Shown: piece by piece, positions 34,591 to 43,529 of the stretch | How the letters are laid out: each line of letters opens with the position of its first letter | Numbering within the stretch: position 1 is the first letter of the stretch | Assembly (NCBI GenBank): GCA_963691755.1 | Contig: OY829366.1 | Span: 3,100,001 to 3,164,000, forward strand | DNA length: 64,000 nucleotides | From: Dinoroseobacter sp013215265 | Lineage (GTDB): Bacteria > Pseudomonadota > Alphaproteobacteria > Rhodobacterales > Rhodobacteraceae | Direction of reading: 5' to 3' | Position numbers and translations under genes: made by a program | Notes under the pieces: model-generated | The model's database searches: none | What the model was told of the DNA's origin: nothing | What the model saw: the letters and a program-made list of their open reading frames with translations, nothing else

Positions 34591-35697
34591 ATGACCGAGG
34601 AACAGGTTTCAGCCACCCCACACGCTGAACATCGCTTTCCGTGCCGTACATGCGGCGCAGACCTCCGATTTGCGCCGGGCGAAACGGATCTTGTGTGCGA
34701 TCACTGCGGGACACGCGCGGAAATCGAAGGTCTTTCCCAAGGACCTGCGGAGATCTTCGAGATCAACTATGAACGCGCGCTCGAGGGGCTTGAGGAATCC
34801 GAAACAGAAGTTACCCGTGTTTCGAAATGCCCAAATTGCGCAGCGCAGGTCGAATTCGATCCAAATGTGCACGCAATGGAATGCCCGTTCTGCGCAACTC
34901 CTGTCGTGACCGACACCGGCGAGCATCGCCACATTAAGCCAAAAGGATTGCTACCGTTCGCGCTCGATGAACGCGAAGCCAAGGGAGCAATGACAAAATG
35001 GCTTGGGCGTTTGTGGTTTGCTCCGAACGGCCTGCAGGAATACGCTCGTAAGGGGCGGAAAATGCAGGGAATTTACGTACCATATTGGACGTATGATGCC
35101 CAAACAAAAAGCAAGTATAAGGGCCAGCGCGGAACTATCTATTATGAAACCCAAACCGTTATGCGGGACGGGAAATCCGAGCAGGTTCAGGTGCAGAAAA
35201 TCCGGTGGCGTTCAAAATCAGGCCGTGTCTCACGCTTCTTTGACGACGTTTTGGTGCTCGCGTCCCGCGCCTTACCAAAGGATATGACAGACAACCTTGA
35301 ACCTTGGGATTTGTCAGAAATGGTGCCCTATACGCCCGAAGTTCTCGCGGGTTTTCGCGCCGAAGGCTACACAGTTGATGTCCACGAAGGGCTTGAGGAA
35401 GCACGCGCTTGGATGGATCGCGTAATCCTGCGTGACGTCAAATTTGACATTGGCGGCGATCGGCAACGGGTGGACCGTGTGGAAACGGATGTCAGCAAGG
35501 TAACCTTCAAGCATATCCTGCTTCCGGTTTGGCTCGCCGCTTATAAATACAACGGCAAAACCTATCGGTTTGTGGTCAACGGGCGCACAGGCCAAGTGCA
35601 AGGCGAACGGCCCTGGTCAGGCTGGAAGATTGCGATTGCGGTTGGTCTGGGGCTGATCGTCGTCGTATTGTTGGCGCTGATATTCGGAAATGCATGA
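34591..35697 (+). CDS. Double zinc-ribbon membrane protein (YdjG-like)
   Basis: Protein of 368 residues with two N-terminal zinc ribbons: CRTCGADLRFAPG...CDHCG (about 10-32) and CPNCAAQVEFDPN...CPFC (about 72-95). A middle domain (about 110-340; GIYVPYWTYDAQTKSKYKGQ) follows, then one C-terminal transmembrane helix (about 345-365). Often annotated, probably wrongly, as a PriA-like helicase. In B. subtilis the comparable YdjG belongs to the pspA-ydjGHI operon, supporting a membrane-stress complex with the SPFH protein. Last gene of the operon. Confidence 0.82.
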   Translation: MTEEQVSATPHAEHRFPCRTCGADLRFAPGETDLVCDHCGTRAEIEGLSQGPAEIFEINYERALEGLEESETEVTRVSKCPNCAAQVEFDPNVHAMECPFCATPVVTDTGEHRHIKPKGLLPFALDEREAKGAMTKWLGRLWFAPNGLQEYARKGRKMQGIYVPYWTYDAQTKSKYKGQRGTIYYETQTVMRDGKSEQVQVQKIRWRSKSGRVSRFFDDVLVLASRALPKDMTDNLEPWDLSEMVPYTPEVLAGFRAEGYTVDVHEGLEEARAWMDRVILRDVKFDIGGDRQRVDRVETDVSKVTFKHILLPVWLAAYKYNGKTYRFVVNGRTGQVQGERPWSGWKIAIAVGLGLIVVVLLALIFGNA

Positions 35698-35760
35698 TTG
35701 AATTCAAAATAGCGCTCCGTTAACGCTAACATTATATAAAACCTGATCCCGAGGCTCCCC

Positions 35761-36681
35761 ATGATCCTATGTGCCGGCGAAGCGCTGATCGATATGCTTC
35801 CTCGCGATACAAATGATGGCAGCGCCGCTTTTGCGCCGTTTGCAGGCGGGGCTGTGTTCAATACGGCGATCGCACTGGGGCGGCTCGGCACTCCCGTCGG
35901 CCTGTTCACAGGCGTGTCGACCGACATGTTTGGCAAAGTGCTCGAGAACGCGCTCACAAACAGTCACGTTGATACGCGGCTCGCCGTTCGCAGCGATCGC
36001 CCCACCACTTTAGCGTTCGTCGAGCTGACAGACGGTCACGCAAAATACGCATTTTATGATGAAAACACGGCAGGTCGCATGCTGGTCGAAGCGGATTTGC
36101 CAACAGACCTGGGCGACACAGCTGCCTTGTTCCTTGGCGGCATTTCGCTGGCGGTAACGCCGTGCGCCGAGGCCTACGCCGCATTGTGTTTGCGCGAAGC
36201 AGATCAACGAACTGTTATGATCGACCCCAATATTCGTCCCGGTTTCATCAAGGATGAGGCTGCCTACCGTGCACGCTTGGACAAGATGATAGCGGTTGCT
36301 GACATCATCAAGCTGTCGGATGAAGACCTTGTGTGGCTACGTGGCGAAGGCAATATTGATGAGCTTGCTCAGCAACTTGTGGCCGAAGGTCCAAAGCTGG
36401 TTTGCATAACCAAAGGCGCTGAGGGCGTGACAGGATACACGGCCGGGTTTGCGACCCATGTTCCCGCAGATCGTGCCGAAGTCGTCGATACAGTTGGGGC
36501 AGGCGATACCTTTAATGCTGGTTTTCTTACAGCGCTTCACCAATCAGGGAATTTGAGCAAAGCAGATGTCGCAAGGCTTGACGAAACGGCCGTGCGGAAT
36601 GCGCTTGGGCTGGGCGCGCGCGTCGCAGCTGTGACGGTTTCGCGCGCGGGCGCAAACCCACCCTGGGCACACGAACTATGA
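35761..36681 (+). CDS. PfkB-family sugar kinase (fructokinase-like)
   Basis: Cytoplasmic ribokinase-fold kinase of 306 residues. Substrate motif ILCAGEALIDMLPRDTN and GGAVFNTAIALGRLGTPVGL, ATP/anion hole motif VDTVGAGDTFNAGFLTAL with catalytic Asp. Best fit is a fructokinase, but other sugars are possible. Its stop overlaps the start of dtd by 4 bases (ATGA), so the two are co-translated. A TATATAAAA-rich stretch just upstream may be its promoter. No sugar transporter is near. Confidence 0.88.
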   Translation: MILCAGEALIDMLPRDTNDGSAAFAPFAGGAVFNTAIALGRLGTPVGLFTGVSTDMFGKVLENALTNSHVDTRLAVRSDRPTTLAFVELTDGHAKYAFYDENTAGRMLVEADLPTDLGDTAALFLGGISLAVTPCAEAYAALCLREADQRTVMIDPNIRPGFIKDEAAYRARLDKMIAVADIIKLSDEDLVWLRGEGNIDELAQQLVAEGPKLVCITKGAEGVTGYTAGFATHVPADRAEVVDTVGAGDTFNAGFLTALHQSGNLSKADVARLDETAVRNALGLGARVAAVTVSRAGANPPWAHEL

Positions 36682-37115
36682 GGGCGCTTTTGCAACGTGT
36701 CAGCGAAGCAAGCGTTCGCGTCGATGACGAGGTTATTGGCGAGATCGGACCCGGACTGCTGGTTCTGGTCTGTGCCATGCAGGACGACCTTGACGATGCC
36801 CCGCACCGTCTGGCGGCCAAGATCTCAAAACTTCGAATTTTCAAGGATGAAGCCGGAAAGATGAATCGCTCGGTTGTGGATATTTCAGGATCTGCATTGG
36901 TGGTGAGCCAGTTCACCCTCGCGGGCGATACATCGCGTGGAAATAGACCCGGCTTTTCGACCGCAGCGCCTCCTGAACGGGGCAATACGTTGTATTTAGA
37001 GGTGGTTCGGGAGTTATCTGCCCTTGGCATCCCGGTTCAAACGGGTCGCTTTGGGGCCGACATGGCCGTATCTCTTGTCAATGATGGGCCGGTAACCCTT
37101 TGGCTTGACGTTTGA
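36678..37115 (+). CDS. dtd: D-aminoacyl-tRNA deacylase
   Basis: Soluble homodimeric editing enzyme of 145 residues that removes D-amino acids from tRNA. Signatures: MRALLQRVSEASVRVDDEVI, SQFTLAGDTSRGNRPGFSTA (catalytic pocket SQFTL) and TGRFGADMAVSLVNDGPVT (the GP cis-motif in NDGPVT). Length is standard. Co-translated with the upstream sugar kinase; no further gene is on this strand before 41582. Confidence 0.97.
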   Translation: MRALLQRVSEASVRVDDEVIGEIGPGLLVLVCAMQDDLDDAPHRLAAKISKLRIFKDEAGKMNRSVVDISGSALVVSQFTLAGDTSRGNRPGFSTAAPPERGNTLYLEVVRELSALGIPVQTGRFGADMAVSLVNDGPVTLWLDV

Positions 37116-37134
37116 AGAAACTAAAAGCCGGAAC

Positions 37135-38151
37135 TTACGAACCGATAGATTGAAAAATTGTGTGCCGTCCGCGCCCTTGCTTTTTGGAAGCGTAGGTCGC
37201 CCGGTCTGCATCCGACAATATTTGTTCGACGTCCAAGGCAGTGTAGAATTCCGAAACGGTTGTACCGATGCTTGCTGAGATGTGGCAGGTTTTCCCATCG
37301 AACAAGATTGGATCCTCCAGCCTCGCAATTATCCGCTTCGCAATCTTATCCAGCGTTTTCAGGTCGGTGCAGCCCTCCAGCAGCAATAGAAACTCGTCGC
37401 CACCCACGCGCGCGACCGTGTCTTCCTTTCGTGTCTCTGACTTGAGAACTCTTGCGACCTGCAAAAGGACTTGGTCGCCTCCAGCATGACCTAGGGTGTC
37501 GTTCACCTTCTTGAAATAATCTAGATCAATTTGCATGGCACCGAAGCCCACCTTTGGGTTTTTAACAGCACTTTCAAGCGCTCGATCCAAGGCACGACGA
37601 TTTTGTAATCCTGTCAAAGTATCGGTCAGAGCCTGCGCTTCTGCGCGTTGTTTGGCGTCCTCTAGACGTGCGTTGAGTTTGCGCGATTCCCCCAGCGCAG
37701 TGGCGTTGGCCTCTATCAGGAATAGCATTTCAGCAGTTAGATCAGTTGGAGAGAAATCTGCCAGCGTCAGTTCATATCGGCTTAGAAAATTCAGCAAGCT
37801 GGACCCTGGAGACAAATTGAACATGACGCCAGCCCCATTTGGCAAGGTCACGGAAACTGCCTTAAACGAAAGATCAGGCACTGACTTCAGCGCCAACTTC
37901 ATCCTTTCTGTTGTAGAGTGCTCCAGATCGTCGAAAGATGCTATGTTTGGCGGCCGCTTCAAATCGAAAATCAGGTCAAACCGTGCCTCTTGATCCAGGG
38001 GCGCTCCCAGAATCTTAATTAATGTTGGGCCAGCATGCCTAATCGTTCCATCCTTCAAGACCCAAAGATGCAAAGGCATAAATCGGTCAAAAACAGAACC
38101 CATTGCATCGATTATGGCCATCGATGGGTCGGAATACGCTCCTTCTAACAT
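37135..38151 (-). CDS. HNOBA-GGDEF diguanylate cyclase
   Basis: Cyclic-di-GMP synthase of 338 residues. The N-terminal 150 residues (VFDRFMPLHLWVLKDGTIRH, LTLADFSPTDLTAEMLFLIE) resemble the heme-NO-binding-associated (HNOBA) sensor domain. A coiled linker (about 150-172; ESRKLNARLEDAKQRAEAQA) leads to the GGDEF domain (about 173-335) with intact ARVGGDEFLLLLEG and the product-inhibition I-site RKED five residues before it. Its ATG overlaps the H-NOX-like stop by 7 bases; the two are a sensor pair. Cytoplasmic, no transmembrane helix. It should be active; the input signal is open. Confidence 0.9.
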   Translation of the reverse strand: MLEGAYSDPSMAIIDAMGSVFDRFMPLHLWVLKDGTIRHAGPTLIKILGAPLDQEARFDLIFDLKRPPNIASFDDLEHSTTERMKLALKSVPDLSFKAVSVTLPNGAGVMFNLSPGSSLLNFLSRYELTLADFSPTDLTAEMLFLIEANATALGESRKLNARLEDAKQRAEAQALTDTLTGLQNRRALDRALESAVKNPKVGFGAMQIDLDYFKKVNDTLGHAGGDQVLLQVARVLKSETRKEDTVARVGGDEFLLLLEGCTDLKTLDKIAKRIIARLEDPILFDGKTCHISASIGTTVSEFYTALDVEQILSDADRATYASKKQGRGRHTIFQSIGS

Positions 38152-38735
38152 TTTGCGACGCGCGCCAGATCAAACTTTTTCCCCGCCATAAAGCTGGGGG
38201 CCGGGATTGTCAGCGAAATGAACTCTCTCCCTTGGTCACATATGCCGACTTCCATCACCACTAATGCCCCGTAATCATCAGCCATTGCGCGTAGCACACC
38301 GGCTACGACATGCGCCGCCCCCGGAAGTGGATAATCAACGCTGAGTTGGAAGTCCGTTGGGTTACTTTGTCTTAATTGCAGCTCCGGCAGGTCCAGATCC
38401 GGAAGGGCCAGTTTTGCGCGTTCAGGCAGATCTTCAAGTTCCGTCAGAAATTCCGTGAAATACGTTCCTGAAAGCCGAAGCAAACGCCGGATATGATCGA
38501 AACCAGGATTCTCGACCAAATAGGTGCCCAAATCTTCTAAAGTTGTGGCCAACGGCTTATTGAGGATTGTACTGCTTGAAGCGATCAACTTGACAGTCAG
38601 GGCATCATCAAAGGTATTGAATGCATCAAACTCGCGAAAACCAATCTCAGCGTGATCGACCACCTTGGCCCAGACATCGCGACCATAAGTATCTGTAATA
38701 AAATACTGAATCGATCTGTTTACAAGGCCATGCAT
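38145..38735 (-). CDS. H-NOX-like (HNOB) protein lacking the heme ligand
   Basis: Cytoplasmic sensor-fold protein of 196 residues. MHGLVNRSIQYFITDTYGRD and LLRLSGTYFTEFLTELEDLP fit the HNOB/H-NOX fold. However, the residue at the proximal heme histidine site is proline (P104 in EDLPERAK), and the heme-propionate motif YxSxR is YPLPG (135-139). So it probably does not bind heme like canonical H-NOX. The ATG at 38735 fits the family start (MxGLV). It overlaps the GGDEF gene by 7 bases. Confidence 0.82.
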   Translation of the reverse strand: MHGLVNRSIQYFITDTYGRDVWAKVVDHAEIGFREFDAFNTFDDALTVKLIASSSTILNKPLATTLEDLGTYLVENPGFDHIRRLLRLSGTYFTEFLTELEDLPERAKLALPDLDLPELQLRQSNPTDFQLSVDYPLPGAAHVVAGVLRAMADDYGALVVMEVGICDQGREFISLTIPAPSFMAGKKFDLARVAKC

Positions 38736-38805
38736 TGTCGGACTCCCTGTCTCTTCAGAGCCCGGCTTAAACATTAGGTCTTAATAAACCTCCAAAACCA
38801 CCGGC

Positions 38806-40362
38806 TTAGAAATCGGTGGGTGCCCCACCTTCTTCCTTCCGCCTTGCCACGAACGCGGCCAATTCTTCTTTCACCGCATCGTCCATCGGCGGCGCTTCAA
38901 ACTCAGCCATAATCTGTTTGAAAAGGTGGTGAGCCCGTTCAGCTGTCCAGATTCCACCTGCGACTTCCCAGGCCTCGAAATTTCGCCAATCGCTGACAAA
39001 GGGCTGATAGAAGGCCGTCATGTACCGGTCCTGCGTGTGCTGGATGCCAAAGAAATGCCCATCCGATCCCACTTCGCGGATTGCATCCAACGCGATATCC
39101 TCAGGACCTGTCGCGAATGTTGCAGGCTCCATGTAGCGCTGGATCATCTGGATAACCTCACAATCCATGATGAACTTCTCAGGGCTTGCGATCAGACCAC
39201 CCTCCAACCAGCCGGCGGCATGGTAGACCATATTGGTGCCTGACTGCACTGCCGCCCATAGCGAGTTCGAAGTTTCCCACATCGCTTGCCCGTCAGGGAC
39301 ATTCGCAGCACAGACCCCTGAAGAGCGTACCGGCAATCCGTAAAAGCGCGCCATTTGGCCCGTCATCTGCGTTGCTCGCATGTATTCCGGCGTCCCAAAT
39401 GCGGGCGCACCGGATTTCATGTCGACATTCGATGTGAAAGTTCCGATCACACAGGCGGATCCGGGCGCAACATACTGGAAGAGTGCAATCGCACTGAGCG
39501 CTTCTGCCAGAGATTGCGCAACCGCGCCGGACATGGTCACCGGAGCCATTGCACCAGCAAGCGTAAACGGCGTCACGACGACCGCCTGCCCACGACGTAC
39601 ACATCGCAGACACCCATCAATCATTGGAATGTCGTGCTTTAGCGGGGAGGTCGAGTTGATGTTGGTGTACATCCGCGGTGAGGCTTGGAATTCTGCCTCG
39701 GTTAGTCCACCGGCAATCTTGACCATTTCCATGACGTCTTCGACCCGCTCTTTTCCAAGCGCGTAAGCGTGCATGACTTTGTCCGATAGCGTCAGCTTGT
39801 CATAGAGAACATCAAGGTGGCGAACCGATGCGTGAATATCGACCGGTTCTACAGGGTACCCGCCCGCAAAATGTATGCAGTTGAAGTATTGGGTCAGCTT
39901 CAGAAGATCCTGGCATTGCTTGCGTGATCCAGAAACCTTTTTGCCGATTTCAAGGTCGAAATAATTGGGTGGCGAGCTGACATTTCCGAAAAGAATATGG
40001 TCATCGCCAACGATCAGCCCGCGTTCGGTATTGCGCGGTGTCAGCGTAAAGGAGGCAGGCGCTTTGCCAATCATCTCCATGACCCAATCACGGCCCATGC
40101 GCACGTTGGTGCCGTCGACCGTGCAACCAGCTTCCTTGAAAATCTCGAGGCTTTCTTCGTTGAGAAACTCGATACCGATCTCTTCGAGGATCCGCATCGC
40201 GCCGTCGTGCATGGCCGCGACACCCTCTTCGGTCAAGGGTTCAGTTGGCCGATCAAGGTTTTTCGGTATCCGCCAGGGCATTTGATGAACCGCTGCCCCA
40301 CCGCGACGGCTCGCGCTCCCAGCACGCCCTCCGGCGCGGCGACGTTTCTCACGTTCTGCCAT
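38806..40362 (-). CDS. Trimethylamine methyltransferase (MttB)-family protein, non-pyrrolysine
   Basis: Cytoplasmic protein of 518 residues, MttB superfamily (COG5598). A basic N-terminus (REKRRRAGGRAGSASRRGG) precedes a TIM-barrel: HDGAMRILEEIGIEFLNEES, ILFGNVSSPPNYFDLEIGKK, HASVRHLDVLYDKLTLSDKV, YMRATQMTGQMARFYGLPVR. There is no in-frame TAG, so it lacks pyrrolysine; related forms demethylate glycine betaine, carnitine or other quaternary amines and pass the methyl group to a corrinoid protein. No corrinoid protein or MtbA-like gene is adjacent. Substrate unknown. Confidence 0.9.
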   Translation of the reverse strand: MAEREKRRRAGGRAGSASRRGGAAVHQMPWRIPKNLDRPTEPLTEEGVAAMHDGAMRILEEIGIEFLNEESLEIFKEAGCTVDGTNVRMGRDWVMEMIGKAPASFTLTPRNTERGLIVGDDHILFGNVSSPPNYFDLEIGKKVSGSRKQCQDLLKLTQYFNCIHFAGGYPVEPVDIHASVRHLDVLYDKLTLSDKVMHAYALGKERVEDVMEMVKIAGGLTEAEFQASPRMYTNINSTSPLKHDIPMIDGCLRCVRRGQAVVVTPFTLAGAMAPVTMSGAVAQSLAEALSAIALFQYVAPGSACVIGTFTSNVDMKSGAPAFGTPEYMRATQMTGQMARFYGLPVRSSGVCAANVPDGQAMWETSNSLWAAVQSGTNMVYHAAGWLEGGLIASPEKFIMDCEVIQMIQRYMEPATFATGPEDIALDAIREVGSDGHFFGIQHTQDRYMTAFYQPFVSDWRNFEAWEVAGGIWTAERAHHLFKQIMAEFEAPPMDDAVKEELAAFVARRKEEGGAPTDF

Positions 40363-40463
40363 GGCTTAGCCCTCCCAAAGCTATACCAAAACAGAATGCC
40401 CACTCGGCCCGAAGCTTATATGCCAACCACGACCAGGTTTGTCGTTTTTCTTTCGTCCAGGCC

Positions 40464-41153
40464 TTACTGGCGGTCGAGCCATGCAGGCAAATGACCGATA
40501 TGTGGAAGCACCACATCGGCGTAAGGGCTCAACTCAGCGGTTTCTGCTGGTCCCGTCAGAACACCCATCGTCGACATACCAGCGGCGCGTCCCGCAACCA
40601 GATCATGCGTGCTGTCACCCACCATAAGCGAGCGTGCGGGGTCCACACCCATTCCTTTTGCACATGCCAACAAGGGATCGGGCGCAGGCTTCGCACCATA
40701 CCCTGAGTCAAACCCGACAATGATGTCAAAGGCATCCACGACACCGGCCTCCGACAAATGTGCTCGCGCAGGTGCCACGGCATCGTTCGTCACCACCCCA
40801 AGCATCAGACCACGAGCCTGCAAATCAAGGATCAAGGGCACCAAAGGAGCGGCTTCCACCAATTCCACTTGCGCGGCAGCCTCGTTGATTTGGTCCAGCA
40901 GCGCCGGTGCATCCCGATGCGGAATTTCATCCGCGAGAACCAGCGCAATGGCCTCGGGCGTATCGGCAATCACAAAGCTGTCAGAGTGAAAGCGTGTCGT
41001 CTTGAGATCGAAGCGCAAGCACTCAGCAAGACGATGAAGCAACATTTGATCCCCTTGCGCCAAATCCGTGAGCATCTTGCGCGCCCAGGCACCCCAGCTT
41101 GCCTGGAAGTCAAAGAGCGTTCCGTCTTTGTCAAAAATTACCGCATCAATCAT
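40464..41153 (-). CDS. HAD-family phosphatase (phosphoglycolate phosphatase-like)
   Basis: Cytoplasmic hydrolase of 229 residues. HAD motifs: I, VIFDKDGTLFDFQ (nucleophile Asp10, acid Asp12); II, LGVVTNDAVAPA; III and IV, GYGAKPAPDPLLACAKGMGV (Lys) and MVGDSTHDLVAGRAAGM (metal Asp). Resembles phosphoglycolate phosphatases, but the substrate is not fixed by sequence. The ATG at 41153 fits the family start. It follows the DUF3572 gene by 4 bases. Confidence 0.88.
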   Translation of the reverse strand: MIDAVIFDKDGTLFDFQASWGAWARKMLTDLAQGDQMLLHRLAECLRFDLKTTRFHSDSFVIADTPEAIALVLADEIPHRDAPALLDQINEAAAQVELVEAAPLVPLILDLQARGLMLGVVTNDAVAPARAHLSEAGVVDAFDIIVGFDSGYGAKPAPDPLLACAKGMGVDPARSLMVGDSTHDLVAGRAAGMSTMGVLTGPAETAELSPYADVVLPHIGHLPAWLDRQ

Positions 41154-41157
41154 CGTA

Positions 41158-41436
41158 TCACGTCCAATGTGTGTCCGCGCCTCCCGGCAGGGAATGCCGG
41201 GCCTGCATCGGGGCCTCGTAGGGAAGATTCTCCTGGCTGCAGAAGGACTGTATCCAGTCATCTCGCATCATTAAGAAATCAAGGATAGCAATTTGCGTTT
41301 CCGCCTGTCCGGCGGAGGCTTTCAGCGTGGCAATATCAGTTCCAGATGCGCCAAGAAATTGTTCTAAAACATCGTCTTGGCTTGCCATCCAGCCAAGTGC
41401 ATTCAACGCCAATACCTGAGCCTGATCTTCTGTCAT
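41158..41436 (-). CDS. DUF3572 protein
   Basis: Small protein of 92 residues: MTEDQAQVLALNALGWMASQ and LEQFLGASGTDIATLKASAG match DUF3572, a helical family in alphaproteobacteria of unknown function. The C-terminus is polar. The ATG at 41436 fits the family start; in-frame ATGs up to 41517 would add residues with no family likeness. It lies 4 bases upstream of the HAD phosphatase, one operon. Confidence 0.8.
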   Translation of the reverse strand: MTEDQAQVLALNALGWMASQDDVLEQFLGASGTDIATLKASAGQAETQIAILDFLMMRDDWIQSFCSQENLPYEAPMQARHSLPGGADTHWT

Positions 41437-41581
41437 TCTATGACATTCCCAGAGGTCAAGAAAAGCTTCAAGTAAGAACTTGTTAACCATTTGGACAGAA
41501 ACTTCCATGACGAACAAGTGAGGAGCTTGGAGACGCTGTTGGCCTTTGTTGGTCCTGCGGATTGGCTCTCAGGAGATGCGG

Positions 41582-43003
41582 ATGTCAGGCAAAATTCTCG
41601 TTGTTGACGATGTCGCAACCAATCGCATCGTCATGAAAGTCAAGCTGGCCAGCGCTTGCTACGAGGTGTTGCAGGCAACGGGCGGTCGACAGGCGCTTAT
41701 TACAGCAAGGCGCGCGCAACCCGACCTGATCCTCCTCGATGTCATGATGCCAGATCTCGATGGTTTTGCGGTTTGCTCGGCGCTCAAGTCCGATCCAAAT
41801 ACCGCACATATCCCAGTTATCATGGTCACGGCGATCGCGGACAGCGAAGCGAGACTGCGTGGCCTTCAAGCCGGAGCAGAAGATTTTCTAACCAAGCCTC
41901 TCGATGAATTGACGCTGCTAGCGAGGGTCAGAAGCCTGCTACGCCGCCAGTCCAGCCCAGATGATCGTCGTATGCTAGATCAAACACGCGAAGTGCTTGG
42001 TCAGCCCCGGAAACAAGACCTCACCGAGTTCGACAAGAACCAGCGGATCGGTATTCTCAGTGCAACCAAACGAGAGGGTCTGATTTGGCAAAGGGTTCTC
42101 GCAGGACGCATGGGATGTGAATTTGTGATCACTACGCGTGAGGCGGCTTTGGCTGCCAGTAAGAACCAGCCCGACCTTTTTCTGATTGAAGGCAACAAGG
42201 ATATGCCGTCCGATGTATTGCAAACCGTTGCGGATTTAAGGGCACGCCCGGCGAGCAGACATGCGGCGCTGGTTGTTCTACTACCCGAAACAGCCCAGCG
42301 GGTCGGCGCACAAGCGCTGGATCAGGGCGCCAACGAAGTCTTGTTACACGGTATCGAACCGGAAGAACTTGCATTCCGGCTGCACACGCAATTGAGGTCA
42401 AAGCATGCCGCCGATCAACGGCGTGCAGAAGTAGAGGCTGGCTTGAAGCTGGCCGTAATTGATCCGCTGACGGGTTTGTTTAACCGCAGGTATGCTTTGA
42501 ACCATCTGGAAAATATCGCCACCCAGGCCGTACGCACGGGGCGCGACTTTGCTGTCATGATGATGGATTTCGATCATTTCAAAGAGATCAACGACAAACA
42601 TGGGCACAGCGCCGGTGATCAAGTGCTCGCCGAAGCCGCCATGCGTTTGCGGGAAAAACTGCGCGCCATGGATCTGGTAGCTCGACTGGGTGGTGAAGAA
42701 TTCCTTGTTGTGCTCCCCGACACAAGTCCCGAACAGGCCGAACGGATCGCAGACCGTTTGTGCAAACTGATCAGCACATCACCGGTAAAACCCTACTCTA
42801 CCGAGGCGGAGATCCATGCCACGGTCAGTATCGGGTTGGCAATGGGCGGACAACGGATGGGCGTAACCGATGTTGCAGCGCTGCTCGATCATGCGGATAG
42901 GGCGCTTTATGTGGCCAAGTCCTCGGGTCGCAACCGTGTCTCAATCGCGCCTGTTTCTAATGAAGACCGCGGCAAACCCGCTTTTGAACAGCGCGCCGTT
43001 TAG
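41582..43003 (+). CDS. PleD-like response regulator (REC-REC-GGDEF)
   Basis: Cytoplasmic cyclic-di-GMP synthase of 473 residues. Domain 1 (about 3-120) is a receiver with phospho-acceptor in LILLDVMMPDLDGFA. Domain 2 (about 155-275) is a degenerate receiver. Domain 3 (about 300-460) is a GGDEF with ARLGGEEFLVVLPDT and the inhibitory I-site RAMD five residues before it. Layout and length are those of Caulobacter PleD, which moves from swarmer to stalked cell fate; here it may steer motility versus surface life. Start: ATG at 41582 with GGAG 7 bases upstream. Stands alone, divergent to the operon at 41436. Confidence 0.93.
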   Translation: MSGKILVVDDVATNRIVMKVKLASACYEVLQATGGRQALITARRAQPDLILLDVMMPDLDGFAVCSALKSDPNTAHIPVIMVTAIADSEARLRGLQAGAEDFLTKPLDELTLLARVRSLLRRQSSPDDRRMLDQTREVLGQPRKQDLTEFDKNQRIGILSATKREGLIWQRVLAGRMGCEFVITTREAALAASKNQPDLFLIEGNKDMPSDVLQTVADLRARPASRHAALVVLLPETAQRVGAQALDQGANEVLLHGIEPEELAFRLHTQLRSKHAADQRRAEVEAGLKLAVIDPLTGLFNRRYALNHLENIATQAVRTGRDFAVMMMDFDHFKEINDKHGHSAGDQVLAEAAMRLREKLRAMDLVARLGGEEFLVVLPDTSPEQAERIADRLCKLISTSPVKPYSTEAEIHATVSIGLAMGGQRMGVTDVAALLDHADRALYVAKSSGRNRVSIAPVSNEDRGKPAFEQRAV

Positions 43004-43004
43004 A

Positions 43005-43526
43005 TTACGGCTGCCGAGGGGGACGATCGCCATTTCGCGGTGGACCACGTCGTTGGAGCGAGTCCTCCAAGCGATCAGCAAACGCACTGCGTTCATCGCC
43101 ATCCAAGGTCAACAGATGCGTTACAATAGCATCCTGACCCAACTGAAGGCGCGCGTTGTTAGCCGCAGACATCTGGTCGAAGGCGCCACGCAAGGTGTCT
43201 TCGGTAACGGTTTCTGACCGCAACTCGTTAAGGATGGTAAACAGGGCTTGGCGCCCTGTTTCCCGAGATGCACCCAAAGTACTCTCGTCAGGCCGCAATA
43301 AACGGCGCATCCGTTGCGCATCCTCGCGTGTCATCGCGCGCAGAAACGGGTTTGGTCCATCCACAGAGATACGTGTCTTGTCACCGTCTCCATCGCGCAA
43401 ATTGTTGTACGCCGCACCGCCAACCACGCCCAACACCAGTAAGTTCAAGCCCAAGGAGCCAATCAGCAACAAACGCATCCAGAGAGGCGACATGGGTTTT
43501 TGTGTTTCAGGAGGAGATTCCGTCAT
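43005..43526 (-). CDS. Periplasmic CpxP/CnrX-like heavy-metal sensor protein
   Basis: Membrane-anchored periplasmic protein of 173 residues: N-terminal anchor (about 16-42; LWMRLLLIGSLGLNLLVLGV), then a helical domain (LRAMTREDAQRMRRLLRPDE, ERSAFADRLEDSLQRRGPP) like the heavy-metal-resistance family (PF13801). Its C-terminus is proline/arginine-rich. It follows the anti-sigma-like gene by 3 bases in one operon with the ECF sigma factor, so it may feed a periplasmic signal to that module, as CnrX does with CnrY/CnrH. Confidence 0.72.
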   Translation of the reverse strand: MTESPPETQKPMSPLWMRLLLIGSLGLNLLVLGVVGGAAYNNLRDGDGDKTRISVDGPNPFLRAMTREDAQRMRRLLRPDESTLGASRETGRQALFTILNELRSETVTEDTLRGAFDQMSAANNARLQLGQDAIVTHLLTLDGDERSAFADRLEDSLQRRGPPRNGDRPPRQP

Positions 43527-43529
43527 TGC

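Noticed and set aside
38806..40362. In-frame TAG for pyrrolysine in the MttB gene
   Set aside because: The frame is open without any internal stop.
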